Source: Flavobacteriaceae bacterium UBA6268 (GTDB lineage Bacteria; Bacteroidota; Bacteroidia; Flavobacteriales; Flavobacteriaceae). From it: 29,142 nucleotides of DNA. Positions 7,536-16,086 of this stretch are shown here, piece after piece. The notes beneath the pieces were generated by a model. That model was not told where the DNA came from. It searched no databases and worked only from the letters and a program-made list of their open reading frames with translations. Within the stretch, counting starts at the first letter, position 1. Every line of letters begins with the position of its first letter. The position numbers were made by a program, and so were the translations under genes. The stretch is from the NCBI GenBank assembly GCA_002440705.1, contig DJVA01000058.1, forward strand, positions 1 to 29,142, read 5' to 3'.

Positions 7536-10115
7536 TTAGAAGGGATAGTTAATACCGATGTTGAAAACTGAATTGGCAAAATTATATTCCTTGAACCAAC
7601 GGTCTCCCTCGGGGCGTGCCGGATTGTAGGTTTTGAATCCTGTATCAAATCGAATCACAAAAAAGCCAAAATCGTAACGAAGCCCAATACCGGTGGCCAA
7701 CGCTATTTCGTTGAGATCCTTAAGACCATCAAAACGGAACGCCTCGATGTCCACATCGTCGAGTACGTTCCAAATATTGCCTAAATCTGCAAAAAAGGCT
7801 CCTTTGAAACTTCCAAGAATCGTAAATCGGTATTCCCCGTTGAAAGCGAGTTTGAAATTGGCCTCATTGAAATCGAGGATGCTCCCACTGCTTCCAGGGC
7901 CAAGGTCATAAGCGCGCCAGCCCCTATTGTCATTGGCGCCACCTGCAAAATAACTTCGGGTGAATGGTATAGAACTGCTATTTCCATAGGGTAGGGCAAT
8001 ACCACCAAAGGCTCTAAAGGCAAAAATGGAATTCCCTCCCAGTTGCCAGTGCCGTATGTAATTGGTTTCAAATTTGGCATATTGCGAAAAAACCACGCCA
8101 AACAACTTGTAATTGCCGTCATTGTTTTTTTCGAGATTTGCTGCGGAAGCAATCCCTGATAGTAAATTTCCCGCCAATTCGGCTTTGAACTGCAATCGGG
8201 AAAAGGAATTGTCATTGATGTTTTCACGGCTATCCCTGATCCAAGTGAAGTTAGAAGCAAAAATGAGGTTGTTTTCGGTTAATCGGTTATTTCGCTGTAC
8301 GATGGAAATCATTTCTTGGGTCAATGCTGAAGTGGTGCTTAATCCACTTTCTGGGTCGAAATAAGCTTCAATAAAAGCATTGGTTTCATCGGGAACCACC
8401 AGCATGTTGTCTTCATTTTGAAAAGTATAACCCACTTCCTGGGCAATTTCATTCAAACGGGTATACGAAGATTTGTATACATTGAAGTAGTTGCTGGCAT
8501 TCAAATTGCGCACGTATTGTAGATTGATAAGGTCTAATTGATTAGACCGGATCGTGGAAGGTTTCCATCGATAACTGAACATGCCATTGAAATTTTGACG
8601 GTCCAAACCTATGTTGTTCTGTGCATTCATTCCCAGGCCAATGGTGGTAAATGGTGACATGTATTTGGGAATGAACTTGGAGGTTTTGATGGGAAATAAA
8701 ATGCTTGGGAAAGTGAGTTTTACGTTAAAGCCAACATCCGAGGTGTTAAAAAACGTACTTTCGGTATCGGCATTATCCTTAGAAGAACCCACACTTCCAC
8801 TTGCTGAGACTTCAAGATTTTCGGCTCCCCGGAATACATTTCGAATCAGGAAGGTGCTGCTAAAACCTATCCCAAATTGTTGAATGGTGGAGGTGTAGGC
8901 ATCAAAATCGAGCCCTAGGGTATACTTTTTTCTCGGAATGAGCTTAATGGTGGTTATCAGGCCCACACCCGTTGTGTCCTGAGGATCTTCCTCGTAGGTA
9001 ATAGTAGGATACCTAAAATTCCGTAACTCGCTTATTTGGTTGTAGGTAAGCGTACGGTCTATGTCCTTAAAAATTTCTCCAGGTATGATGGATACGGCAT
9101 CTGTAAGTGCTTTGGGGCGGTATTTCAGACGTTCGTAGCCATACAGGGTGTAGCCTTTGTAATTTAGGGAATCACCAAAGGGTTTTCCTTCGTTCTTATA
9201 GTTGTAATCCGTAACAATTTTCACTTTATTGATGGTGTGGATCTTAAATGGAATGCTCTGTATGGTATCGCCTTGTGCAATCCTACGATTGGGAATGATG
9301 TACTCCACATGCACTCGATGCCCCACATTGTTGGTATCGGCTTCGAAGGTTACGTAATCCTGATCAAAATAATACAGCCCCGAGTTCCGCATTTGGAGCG
9401 TAATGCGGGAGCGCTCGTTTTCAAAATCGGCCACGTCGTACTGTTTTCCTGTTTTGATAAAGGTTTTCTTTTTGGTGATTTGAAAAAGGGAATCCACTAC
9501 AGGCGAACTTATCTTTTCGGAAATTGAATCGATGGCATAGGGGGTCTTTTTTTGTATCCGGTACACTATACTGCCCCTTTTTTCTTTTGCGGAATCTTTC
9601 AAAATTTCATAGCTGCCGCTAACGTTGAACCATCCTTTGTTGTAAAAATATTTTTGTATTTGCTTCAGGGATTTCTCCGATTTTTTGGTGTCGATAATTA
9701 CGGGGGCCGTTCCATTGCGCTTAAGCCATTCGTTAAAGCGCACTTTGCTACTGTCCAACGCGTTGATTTGTTTCTTTGAAATGAGTTTTTCCAAACGGTC
9801 TTCGCGGTTGGGATTTCGATGCAACCAATCCTGGAACGTCGAGTCGGGCTTGGGTTCGGACAAATTGTAAATGTGCAGGCCAAAAGGAATTCCCAAAACA
9901 GGGATTTTGGGATTTGGTTTTTGGGAAATCAAACTGTACACATCATCATCCTTGCTTTTTTCCCCGTCAATGTAAACGCTATTGTCGGTAAGCAACAATT
10001 CATTCTCTTTCAAAAGCTTTACAGCATTACATGAGGCCAACAGTAGTACAATTCCTGAAAATAATGATATTTTTGTGAGGGTTTGCGCCAAGGATTTTGT
10101 GTTTCTCCAATTCAA
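7536..10115 (-). CDS. tamL: TamL-type Omp85 outer-membrane assembly lipoprotein
   Basis: An Omp85-superfamily protein (859 aa from the chosen start) resembling TamL, the lipidated TamA variant of Bacteroidota, thought to work with TamB in outer-membrane biogenesis. A lipoprotein signal peptide runs to LLLASC (Cys29). POTRA-like repeats follow (for example KQIQKYFYNKGWFNVSGSYE and a second PYAIDSI...YDVADFENERSRI unit). The C-terminal half is a surface-antigen beta-barrel with FAGGANDNRGWRAYDLGPG, a conserved barrel motif, ending in the aromatic residue typical of barrels (GINYPF). I chose a TTG start at 10115. An in-frame ATG at 10226 would add 37 residues antisense to the conserved start of the divergent methyltransferase and bury the lipoprotein signal. 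No TamB gene is in the window. Confidence 0.9.
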   Translation of the reverse strand: MNWRNTKSLAQTLTKISLFSGIVLLLASCNAVKLLKENELLLTDNSVYIDGEKSKDDDVYSLISQKPNPKIPVLGIPFGLHIYNLSEPKPDSTFQDWLHRNPNREDRLEKLISKKQINALDSSKVRFNEWLKRNGTAPVIIDTKKSEKSLKQIQKYFYNKGWFNVSGSYEILKDSAKEKRGSIVYRIQKKTPYAIDSISEKISSPVVDSLFQITKKKTFIKTGKQYDVADFENERSRITLQMRNSGLYYFDQDYVTFEADTNNVGHRVHVEYIIPNRRIAQGDTIQSIPFKIHTINKVKIVTDYNYKNEGKPFGDSLNYKGYTLYGYERLKYRPKALTDAVSIIPGEIFKDIDRTLTYNQISELRNFRYPTITYEEDPQDTTGVGLITTIKLIPRKKYTLGLDFDAYTSTIQQFGIGFSSTFLIRNVFRGAENLEVSASGSVGSSKDNADTESTFFNTSDVGFNVKLTFPSILFPIKTSKFIPKYMSPFTTIGLGMNAQNNIGLDRQNFNGMFSYRWKPSTIRSNQLDLINLQYVRNLNASNYFNVYKSSYTRLNEIAQEVGYTFQNEDNMLVVPDETNAFIEAYFDPESGLSTTSALTQEMISIVQRNNRLTENNLIFASNFTWIRDSRENINDNSFSRLQFKAELAGNLLSGIASAANLEKNNDGNYKLFGVVFSQYAKFETNYIRHWQLGGNSIFAFRAFGGIALPYGNSSSIPFTRSYFAGGANDNRGWRAYDLGPGSSGSILDFNEANFKLAFNGEYRFTILGSFKGAFFADLGNIWNVLDDVDIEAFRFDGLKDLNEIALATGIGLRYDFGFFVIRFDTGFKTYNPARPEGDRWFKEYNFANSVFNIGINYPF
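10068..10075 (+). promoter_or_regulatory. Candidate -7 element for the rRNA methyltransferase
   Basis: TATTTTTG on the plus strand matches TAnnTTTG and lies within the signal-peptide codons of the divergent tamL. It would give a leader of roughly 45 nt before the TTG at 10129. No -33 element was evident. Confidence 0.3.
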
Positions 10116-10128
10116 AAATAGGATAATT

Positions 10129-10857
10129 TTGATAAGCAAAAGCGAAATTAAACTAATAACGTCCCTAAGGCAGAAAAAGTACCGATTGCAGTATGGACTC
10201 TTTGTTGCCGAAGGGGTTAAAATCATCCAGGATTTCCTGGATTCTGGTGTTTTCCCCCACTCAATCTATACAGTCGAAACACTTCGGAGTGTTTTTCCAG
10301 AGGCCGAAGTTGTCTCCGAAAATGAACTGAAAAAGATCAGTAATTTAAAAGTCCCCAGCGGATGTTTGGCTGTTTTCAAAATACCTACCTTACAAGAGCC
10401 TCCTGTGAAGGGATTAGTGGTTGCATTGGATGGTGTTAGGGACCCCGGAAATTTGGGAACCATCATCCGTCTTTGTGATTGGTTTGGTGTTTTGTTTCTT
10501 TTTTGTTCTGAAGATACTGTAGATTGTTACAATCCCAAGGTGGTTCAGGCTTCTATGGGGTCTATTGCAAGAGTCAAGGTTCAATATGGAGTCCTTCAAA
10601 CTTATTTAAAAAGTGCGCCCCTACCTGCATTTGCAGCTGTTATGGAGGGATCCAGCGTTTATACTGAGGTCATGCCCGCAGAAGCCATTCTGGTTTTAGG
10701 GAATGAGGCGAACGGAATTAGCGAGGCCATCAAGAATTTTTGCAAAAACACCATTTCCATTCCTGCTTTCGGAAAATCCAAAACTGCAGAAAGCCTGAAT
10801 GTAGCCATGGCTACAGCCATCCTTCTAAGTGAATTCCGCAGGGCTACTGAAATGTAA
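10129..10857 (+). CDS. SPOUT (SpoU/TrmH) family RNA methyltransferase
   Basis: A SAM-dependent 2'-O-ribose methyltransferase of the SpoU/TrmH/RlmB group (242 aa), probably acting on 23S rRNA or tRNA; the exact target cannot be read from the sequence. An N-terminal substrate-binding part (QKKYRLQYGLFVAEGVKII) precedes the SPOUT domain with its three motifs: ALDGVRDPGNLGTIIRLCDW, VLGNEANGIS and IPAFGKSKTAESLNVAMATA, the last forming the trefoil-knot SAM pocket. I chose the TTG at 10129, giving MISKSEIKLI, which fits the family. A more upstream TTG at 9982 would overlap tamL by about 130 bp and add unrelated residues. Its 3' end overlaps the convergent porT by 14 bp. Confidence 0.92.
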   Translation: MISKSEIKLITSLRQKKYRLQYGLFVAEGVKIIQDFLDSGVFPHSIYTVETLRSVFPEAEVVSENELKKISNLKVPSGCLAVFKIPTLQEPPVKGLVVALDGVRDPGNLGTIIRLCDWFGVLFLFCSEDTVDCYNPKVVQASMGSIARVKVQYGVLQTYLKSAPLPAFAAVMEGSSVYTEVMPAEAILVLGNEANGISEAIKNFCKNTISIPAFGKSKTAESLNVAMATAILLSEFRRATEM

Positions 10858-11554
10858 AATTCAAGAAGATTCCCCGGGTTTGCAGTGCACTGATGTTGGA
10901 AGTCCAAGGACTGTTGGGGTCGTCATCCGGCACTAGTTCGTTACTGGAGGCAAAAACCCCGCGTATGGAAGGGGAAAACTTAAAGTAATATAGATAGAGG
11001 TCAATACCAAACCCAAGTTCGTAATACCCCGTGCCACGGGTCATCCTGAATTTCCCTTCAAAATTATCTTCCGGGTTCTTTTCATTGCTGGCTAAGTTGA
11101 TGGATCGGGAAATCCCCATGACAATAAAAGGTTTGAAATTGTTGATCCTTTTTGTGGACAGCTTTAGTAAAAGAGGGACATGAATGTAAGTAGACTTCAC
11201 CTCCCTGATTTTGTCTTTATCTTCTTCAAATCCGGGAAAAATCAAATTGCGTTGTGTGAAGTAAATACCTGGCTCCAGACGAAGGTTCATGTAGCGGTTT
11301 ATCCTTAGGTCGCCAATAAGCCCCACATTGAAGCCCATTTGTGCATCGACTAGGATGTCTGTATCAAAATCGGTATTTTGGTTTTCATACTCCAACTTGA
11401 AATCGTATTGGTTGAGTCCCAAAAAGTAACCCCAGGAAAGAAAACGGTTGTCAAAAGTCTCCAGATTGGCCAGACGCTCTTTGCTAAATAGCTGCGCTTG
11501 TGCATGTAGTACCATGCTTAAAAAGGCAATCACTAAAAAAAACTTTTTCATCAT
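10844..11554 (-). CDS. porT: PorT family protein, type IX secretion / gliding component
   Basis: PorT is an outer-membrane protein required for type IX secretion in Porphyromonas and Flavobacterium. This 236-aa protein has a signal peptide (KKFFLVIAFLSMVLHAQA) and a small beta-barrel with alternating strands (YMNLRLEPGIYFTQRNLIF, STYIHVPLLLKLSTKR, GYYELGFGIDLYLYYFKFSP) ending in an aromatic strand (GIFLNFTFQ). The start ATG at 11554 overlaps the ubiE stop in an ATGA arrangement, so translation is probably coupled. A second ATG at 11551 is equally possible. The ubiE-porT neighbourhood is known in flavobacteria and supports the call over a generic outer-membrane protein. The window also encodes three cargo proteins with T9SS sorting domains. 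Confidence 0.85.
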   Translation of the reverse strand: MMKKFFLVIAFLSMVLHAQAQLFSKERLANLETFDNRFLSWGYFLGLNQYDFKLEYENQNTDFDTDILVDAQMGFNVGLIGDLRINRYMNLRLEPGIYFTQRNLIFPGFEEDKDKIREVKSTYIHVPLLLKLSTKRINNFKPFIVMGISRSINLASNEKNPEDNFEGKFRMTRGTGYYELGFGIDLYLYYFKFSPSIRGVFASSNELVPDDDPNSPWTSNISALQTRGIFLNFTFQ

Positions 11555-12285
11555 TGTTTTGTTGCGGTATAAATAGTAGCCACTCCCAAAGTCTGAGGCT
11601 TATTTTCAACTTCTATAAACCCAATTTTGCTCAAAATATTGTTAAGGGCCTCCCCAAACGGAAAAACTGCTGCACTTTTGCTCAAATAGCTATAGGCTGT
11701 TTTGTCCTTGGAGAAAATTTTGCCAATAATAGGTAAAATTCCATTACTGTATAAATGGTACCCTTGTTTCCAGGGAAATTTCGTAGGCACTGAAGTTTCC
11801 AAAATCACAAAAAGTCCTTTTGGGGTAAGAACTCGATAAATTTCTTGCAGGCCTTGTTCGAGATTTTCAAAATTTCGAATGCCAAACGAAACTGTAATGG
11901 CTTCAAACGAATTTGATTCAAAAGGAAGGGCTTCACTATCTCCTTTTACAAACGACAGCCTATCTTGGAAAGCACTTCCACTTGCTTTTTTCTGGGCCAC
12001 TTGCAGCATGCCTTCAGATAGGTCCAACCCTACAATATACGCGGCATTGGTTTGTTGGGCAAACTGTATGGCCAAGTCGCCTGTGCCCGTAGCAATGTCC
12101 AAAATGGATTGTGGACGGTGTTTTTGGACCAGCGCCACCACTTTTTTTCGCCATTTCACATCCGAACCCAAGGAGATGATACGGTTTAAACCATCGTATT
12201 CGCCTGAAATCGTATCAAACATCTGTTCGACCTGCTTTTTTTTGCTGAGGTCGGAGTGTTTGTAAGGTTGAATATTCTTTTTCAT
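11551..12285 (-). CDS. ubiE: Demethylmenaquinone methyltransferase (UbiE/MenG)
   Basis: This class I SAM-dependent methyltransferase (244 aa) makes the last methylation in menaquinone biosynthesis, the respiratory quinone of Bacteroidota. Motifs include the UbiE signature region YDGLNRIISLGSDVKWRKKV (about 30-49), SAM motif I ILDIATGTGDLA (61-72), an acidic residue after strand 2 in VGLDLSEGML (Asp88), and FGIRNFENLEQGLQEIYRVL followed by GLFVILETSVP. The ATG at 12285 gives a normal N-terminus. It overlaps porT by 4 nt and probably shares its transcript, with a candidate -7 element close upstream. Confidence 0.96.
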   Translation of the reverse strand: MKKNIQPYKHSDLSKKKQVEQMFDTISGEYDGLNRIISLGSDVKWRKKVVALVQKHRPQSILDIATGTGDLAIQFAQQTNAAYIVGLDLSEGMLQVAQKKASGSAFQDRLSFVKGDSEALPFESNSFEAITVSFGIRNFENLEQGLQEIYRVLTPKGLFVILETSVPTKFPWKQGYHLYSNGILPIIGKIFSKDKTAYSYLSKSAAVFPFGEALNNILSKIGFIEVENKPQTLGVATIYTATKQ

Positions 12286-12296
12286 AAATGCGGTTG

Positions 12297-12304
12297 CAAA
12301 ACTA
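12297..12304 (-). promoter_or_regulatory. Candidate -7 element for ubiE-porT
   Basis: The minus strand reads TAGTTTTG, matching TAnnTTTG and identical to the candidate before rpsO. It lies only 11 nt from the ubiE ATG, so the transcript would be nearly leaderless. No clear -33 element was seen. Confidence 0.35.
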
Positions 12305-12357
12305 CTATTTTTTAAGCGAAATTTAGAACCATTTATTTGCTCCAGAAATCAATGGGG

Positions 12358-12390
12358 TTGATAGGGAGAATTTCAAATTTTGTAACTTTG
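12358..12390 (+). promoter_or_regulatory. Promoter of trkA-trkH
   Basis: TTG at 12358-12360 and TAACTTTG at 12383-12390 are separated by 22 nt, matching the flavobacterial -33/-7 arrangement (TTG, 17-23 nt, TAnnTTTG). Transcription would start near 12397, about 19 nt before the trkA ATG. This is the best-formed promoter in the window. Confidence 0.65.
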
Positions 12391-12415
12391 CCAAGCATAT
12401 TGCGAAGAAATACGT

Positions 12416-13765
12416 ATGAAAATTATTATTGCGGGTGCAGGTGAAGTTGGTTTCCACTTGGCAAAGCTCCTCTCTTTTGAGTCTCAAGATATTACCTTAA
12501 TCGATACCAATCGGGACTCTCTTAACTATGCAGACACGCATTTGGATATTCGTGTCATACGTGGGGACGCTACCTCCATTGCAGTTTTAAAGGATGCTCA
12601 GGTACACAAAACCGATTTGGTGATTGGGGTAACTTCCAGTGAAACTACGAATATTACGGCTTGTGTACTTTCAAAACAATTGGGGGCTAAACGTACCATA
12701 GCGAGAATCTCGAACACCGAATTCTTAGAAAATCAGGAAGAGGTGGGGTTCGTGAAGTTTGGGATCGATGAGTTGATTTCGCCGGAAGCGTTGGCATCGA
12801 ACGAGATTGGGTTGCTGCTCAACCAAAGTGCCTTCAACGATACTTTCGAGTTTGAGGGAGGTGCCCTCACAATGATTGGGTTGAGCCTTTCACGAACTGC
12901 TGCTTTTGTGGGGAAAACAGTTAAGGAAGTGGGAATTCAGTACCCAGACTTTAAGTATGTTCCTATCGCCATACAACGTTACGGAACCCAGTACACGCTT
13001 ATCCCAAGGGGCGATACTCAATTTAAGGAAGGGGATCAGGTGTATCTTACTACCACGGAAAAAGGAGTGGATCATATTTACAAGCTTTCTGGGAAAATTA
13101 AGGACGACATACGCAATGTTATGATATTGGGAGGTAGTAACATAGGCTGCAAAACGGCTAGGGAATTGTGCAGGACCAAATTTAATGTCAAGCTTATCGA
13201 ACACAACAAGGAAAAAGCCTTCGAAATTGCGGATGACATTCCTGGTTGCTTAGTCATCAATGGGGATGGGCGCAATGTGGAATTGCTCCAAGAAGAAGCC
13301 ATTTCCGAAATGGACGCTTTTATTGCCGTAACCGGAAATAGTGAAACCAATATCATGTCCTGCTTGGTAGCCAAATCCAAAGGAGTCAAGAAAACCATTG
13401 CCTTGGTGGAGAATATGGATTATTTTCAATTATCCCATTCCATAGGAATTGATACCCTTATCAATAAAAAACTTCTAGCGGCCAATCACATTTTCAGGCA
13501 TGTGCGACAGGGGGAGGTGGTTGCCATGACCCGATTGAACAATATGAATGCCGAGTTATTGGAATTTATTGTTACGCCTAGTTCTGCGGTTTGCAACCAA
13601 AAGGTCAAGGAAATCGATTTTCCCCGTTCGGCCATCATTGGTGGGGTAATCCGTAACAACGAAGGGATGATTGCTTTGGGCGATTTTGAAATTCGAAATG
13701 GCGACCGTATTGTGGTTTGTTGCTTGCCACAATCCATCAAAAAAGTGGAAAAGCTTTTCGTATAA
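12416..13765 (+). CDS. trkA: Trk potassium uptake system regulatory subunit TrkA
   Basis: TrkA is the cytoplasmic nucleotide-binding gating ring of the Trk K+ transporter. The 449-aa length fits the full double-RCK form. The first RCK-N domain opens with the Rossmann motif IIAGAGEVGFHLAKLLSFE and the ribose-binding acidic end LIDTNRDSL, followed by a TrkA-C domain (about 145-225). A second RCK-N begins MILGGSNIGCKTAREL (about 237) and a second TrkA-C covers about 370-449. The ATG at 12416 is preceded by a good promoter. The stop overlaps the trkH start by one base (TAATG), so the two subunits are translationally coupled. Confidence 0.96.
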   Translation: MKIIIAGAGEVGFHLAKLLSFESQDITLIDTNRDSLNYADTHLDIRVIRGDATSIAVLKDAQVHKTDLVIGVTSSETTNITACVLSKQLGAKRTIARISNTEFLENQEEVGFVKFGIDELISPEALASNEIGLLLNQSAFNDTFEFEGGALTMIGLSLSRTAAFVGKTVKEVGIQYPDFKYVPIAIQRYGTQYTLIPRGDTQFKEGDQVYLTTTEKGVDHIYKLSGKIKDDIRNVMILGGSNIGCKTARELCRTKFNVKLIEHNKEKAFEIADDIPGCLVINGDGRNVELLQEEAISEMDAFIAVTGNSETNIMSCLVAKSKGVKKTIALVENMDYFQLSHSIGIDTLINKKLLAANHIFRHVRQGEVVAMTRLNNMNAELLEFIVTPSSAVCNQKVKEIDFPRSAIIGGVIRNNEGMIALGDFEIRNGDRIVVCCLPQSIKKVEKLFV

Positions 13766-15270
13766 TGAACGCCTTCTCCAAAATCAACCTAAAAATCATT
13801 GCGCACCTCATGGGCTTATTGCTAGTGGTCAATGGTGGTTTCATGCTTATTGCCACCCTTGTAAGCATTTTGTACAAAGATGGGGTTGCTTTGCAAATGG
13901 CCCTGGCAGCGCTTACCGCGATGCTCCTAGGGGGCGTAACCATGGTAGTTACCCGAAATCACCGCAAGGAAATTCAAAAAAAGGAGGGGTACATCATTGT
14001 TACTTTTGGATGGATTTTTATGGCTTTGGTGGGCACACTCCCTTATGTATTTACAAGTGCCATTCCTAGTTTTACCAATGCCTTTTTTGAAACCATGAGT
14101 GGGTATACAACGACGGGAGCTACAATTTTGAACGATATTGAAAGCATCCCGAAAGGTGTGTTGTTTTGGCGAAGCATCACCCATTGGATTGGAGGAATGG
14201 GAATTATTGTACTGGCCATCGCCATTCTTCCACTTTTAGGTATTGGAGGGATGCAACTTTTTGCTGCAGAAGCTCCAGGCCCTGGGGGCGACAAACTGCA
14301 CCCAAGAATTACGGACACGGCGAAAAGATTGTGGTTGATTTATGTAGGATACACTCTCGCGGAAACTTTACTTCTTTGGGTTGCAGGGATGACCTTTTTC
14401 GATGCCATCAACCATTCCTTGAGTACCTTGAGCACGGGCGGATTTTCCACAAAAAATGCCAGTGTGGCCTATTGGAATCACCAACCTATCATTCAGTATA
14501 TCATCATCCTCTTCATGTTTTTGGCAGGGTCCAATTTTGTGTTGAGCTATTTTGCATTCAAGACCAAATTCAGTAAAATTTTGCGCGACGAAGAGTTTAA
14601 GCTCTACCTTTTCTTTATTGTTTTTCTGTCTGCCATTGCTGCATTTTTCATCTATTTCCAAGCAGATCCTGCATTGGCATCGGTAGAACACCCTATGGTT
14701 TGGGGCAAGGGCGAAAGTGCGGTTCGGCATGGGCTTTTCCAGGTGCTTACCGTAGTTACTACTACTGGGTTCATCTCTGCCGATTTTACTACCTGGACCC
14801 CATTTTTGACCATCTTTTTCTTTGGGTTAATGTTTTTGGGAGGCTCGGCCGGTTCTACTTCTGGGGGTATCAAAGTGGTACGCCACCTCATCATGATCAA
14901 AAACGGGATTTTGGAGTTTAAGCGTACATTGCATCCCAATGCCATTTTGCCAGTTCGCTATAACAATAAATCCATACAACAGCCCATTGTTTTTAATGTA
15001 CTGGCATTTTTTATCCTTTACATGCTTTCCTTTATTGTCGGGGTCTTGGTATTTTCACTTTTAGGACTCAATTTTGAAACCTCTCTGGGAGGAGCTGCAT
15101 CTACATTGGGAAATATTGGTCCCGCTTTGGGCGATTTAGGCCCGGTAGACAATTATGGGGCTTTGCCAAGTGCTGCTAAATGGTGGGCAAGCTTCCTGAT
15201 GCTCATTGGCCGTTTGGAACTTTTTACGGTATTGATCTTGCTCACTCCTTTTTTCTGGCGAAACCGTTAA
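13765..15270 (+). CDS. trkH: Trk potassium transporter membrane subunit TrkH
   Basis: TrkH is the inner-membrane K+-conducting subunit (501 aa here). Many hydrophobic helices alternate with four pore loops that carry the selectivity-filter glycines: SGYTTTGATIL, LSTLSTGGFSTKN, VVTTTGFISADF and STLGNIGPALG. Other family landmarks are WRSITHWIGGMGIIVL and LGGSAGSTSGGIKVVR. I chose the ATG at 13765 (MNAFSKINLK), which overlaps the trkA stop. An upstream in-frame start at 13717 would lie inside trkA. It ends exactly at the base before the convergent OmpA-like gene, with no terminator hairpin visible between them. Confidence 0.96.
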   Translation: MNAFSKINLKIIAHLMGLLLVVNGGFMLIATLVSILYKDGVALQMALAALTAMLLGGVTMVVTRNHRKEIQKKEGYIIVTFGWIFMALVGTLPYVFTSAIPSFTNAFFETMSGYTTTGATILNDIESIPKGVLFWRSITHWIGGMGIIVLAIAILPLLGIGGMQLFAAEAPGPGGDKLHPRITDTAKRLWLIYVGYTLAETLLLWVAGMTFFDAINHSLSTLSTGGFSTKNASVAYWNHQPIIQYIIILFMFLAGSNFVLSYFAFKTKFSKILRDEEFKLYLFFIVFLSAIAAFFIYFQADPALASVEHPMVWGKGESAVRHGLFQVLTVVTTTGFISADFTTWTPFLTIFFFGLMFLGGSAGSTSGGIKVVRHLIMIKNGILEFKRTLHPNAILPVRYNNKSIQQPIVFNVLAFFILYMLSFIVGVLVFSLLGLNFETSLGGAASTLGNIGPALGDLGPVDNYGALPSAAKWWASFLMLIGRLELFTVLILLTPFFWRNR

Positions 15271-16086
15271 TTATTCCACACTGGTAATTTCTATTTCAAC
15301 CCTTCGGTCGTATTCGTCCCCTTTCCCAGTGGGATTTCGGTACGCCATCCCCACGTAGCGCATGCGGTGTTTTTCAATGCCATTTTTTTGAAGGTAATTG
15401 TAGAGGGATTTTGCCCGGGCTTCGGAAAGGTCTTTTTTTCCGGTGCGTACATTGATGAGATCGATGTGCGGGCGTTCATCATCGCCACAGCAGATATGTC
15501 CTAATAATTTGAACTTGATTTTTGGGTGTTTTTTCAGAAAAGCAACCAGCTCTTCCAGGGCATTTTTACTTTCATCCATAATAACGTCCCTGTCCGGGTA
15601 AAACATGATGCCCTGAAGGATTACCTTATCCCCAATCTTTGGGGTAACCAAAGAAGCTACTGTGGGCTGGTTTTCGAATTCGTCAATGGGTGCTTCCACA
15701 ATTTCACCAGCTTCGGGGATGTGGTCTTTTTTGAAATGAATCAAAATATCGACCCTGCGATTGTTGGCGGCCTCGGTTTCCAATTCGCCATATCCTGTGG
15801 AAGAAATGATGGTGAAGGACCGCAATTCCTTTTTGACTTGTGCTGCACGTTTTCGGGAGAGTTCCAGATTGTAGTCAGATTCCCCTATACTATTGGTATA
15901 ACCATTAATGTGAATGTCATACAACGATTTGTTCTCCAGCCGTTTTAGGCTGTCCAAAATATGTTGATGAACAGGTGTTAGCTCAAATTGGTCATTTTCG
16001 TAGTACAAAGAAAACTTTGCCTCGGTTTCTTGGGAAACCATACCCACCGAACAGAGTAGAAAAAAGGCAAGCCAGACTTTTTGCAT
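15271..16086 (-). CDS. OmpA-family protein with two OmpA-like domains
   Basis: An exported 271-aa protein with signal peptide MQKVWLAFFLLCSVGMVS. It contains two successive OmpA-C-like peptidoglycan-binding domains and no barrel. The first (about 30-118) has DIHINGYTNSIGESDYNLEL, SRKRAAQVKKEL and NNRRVDILIHF. The second (about 150-271) has FYPDRDVIMDESKNALEELV, LLGHICCGDD, SEARAKSLYNYL and YDRRVEIEI. In each, the Arg of the NRRV/DRRV segment is where the family contacts diaminopimelate. I infer a periplasmic cell-wall-binding role. The first copy is the more degenerate. It abuts the trkH stop tail to tail and lies 218 bp after the aminotransferase gene. Confidence 0.88.
   Translation of the reverse strand: MQKVWLAFFLLCSVGMVSQETEAKFSLYYENDQFELTPVHQHILDSLKRLENKSLYDIHINGYTNSIGESDYNLELSRKRAAQVKKELRSFTIISSTGYGELETEAANNRRVDILIHFKKDHIPEAGEIVEAPIDEFENQPTVASLVTPKIGDKVILQGIMFYPDRDVIMDESKNALEELVAFLKKHPKIKFKLLGHICCGDDERPHIDLINVRTGKKDLSEARAKSLYNYLQKNGIEKHRMRYVGMAYRNPTGKGDEYDRRVEIEITSVE

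Noticed and set aside
7781..8260. 159-codon minus-strand open frame inside tamL
   Set aside because: It lies in another frame of the conserved TamL barrel region and shows no domain or signal peptide.
10116..10226. Longer TamL N-terminus from the ATG at 10226
   Set aside because: The extension is antisense to the conserved methyltransferase start and displaces a canonical lipoprotein signal peptide.
14368..14730. 120-codon minus-strand open frame opposite trkH
   Set aside because: It is antisense to conserved pore-loop sequence and has composition unlike a real protein.
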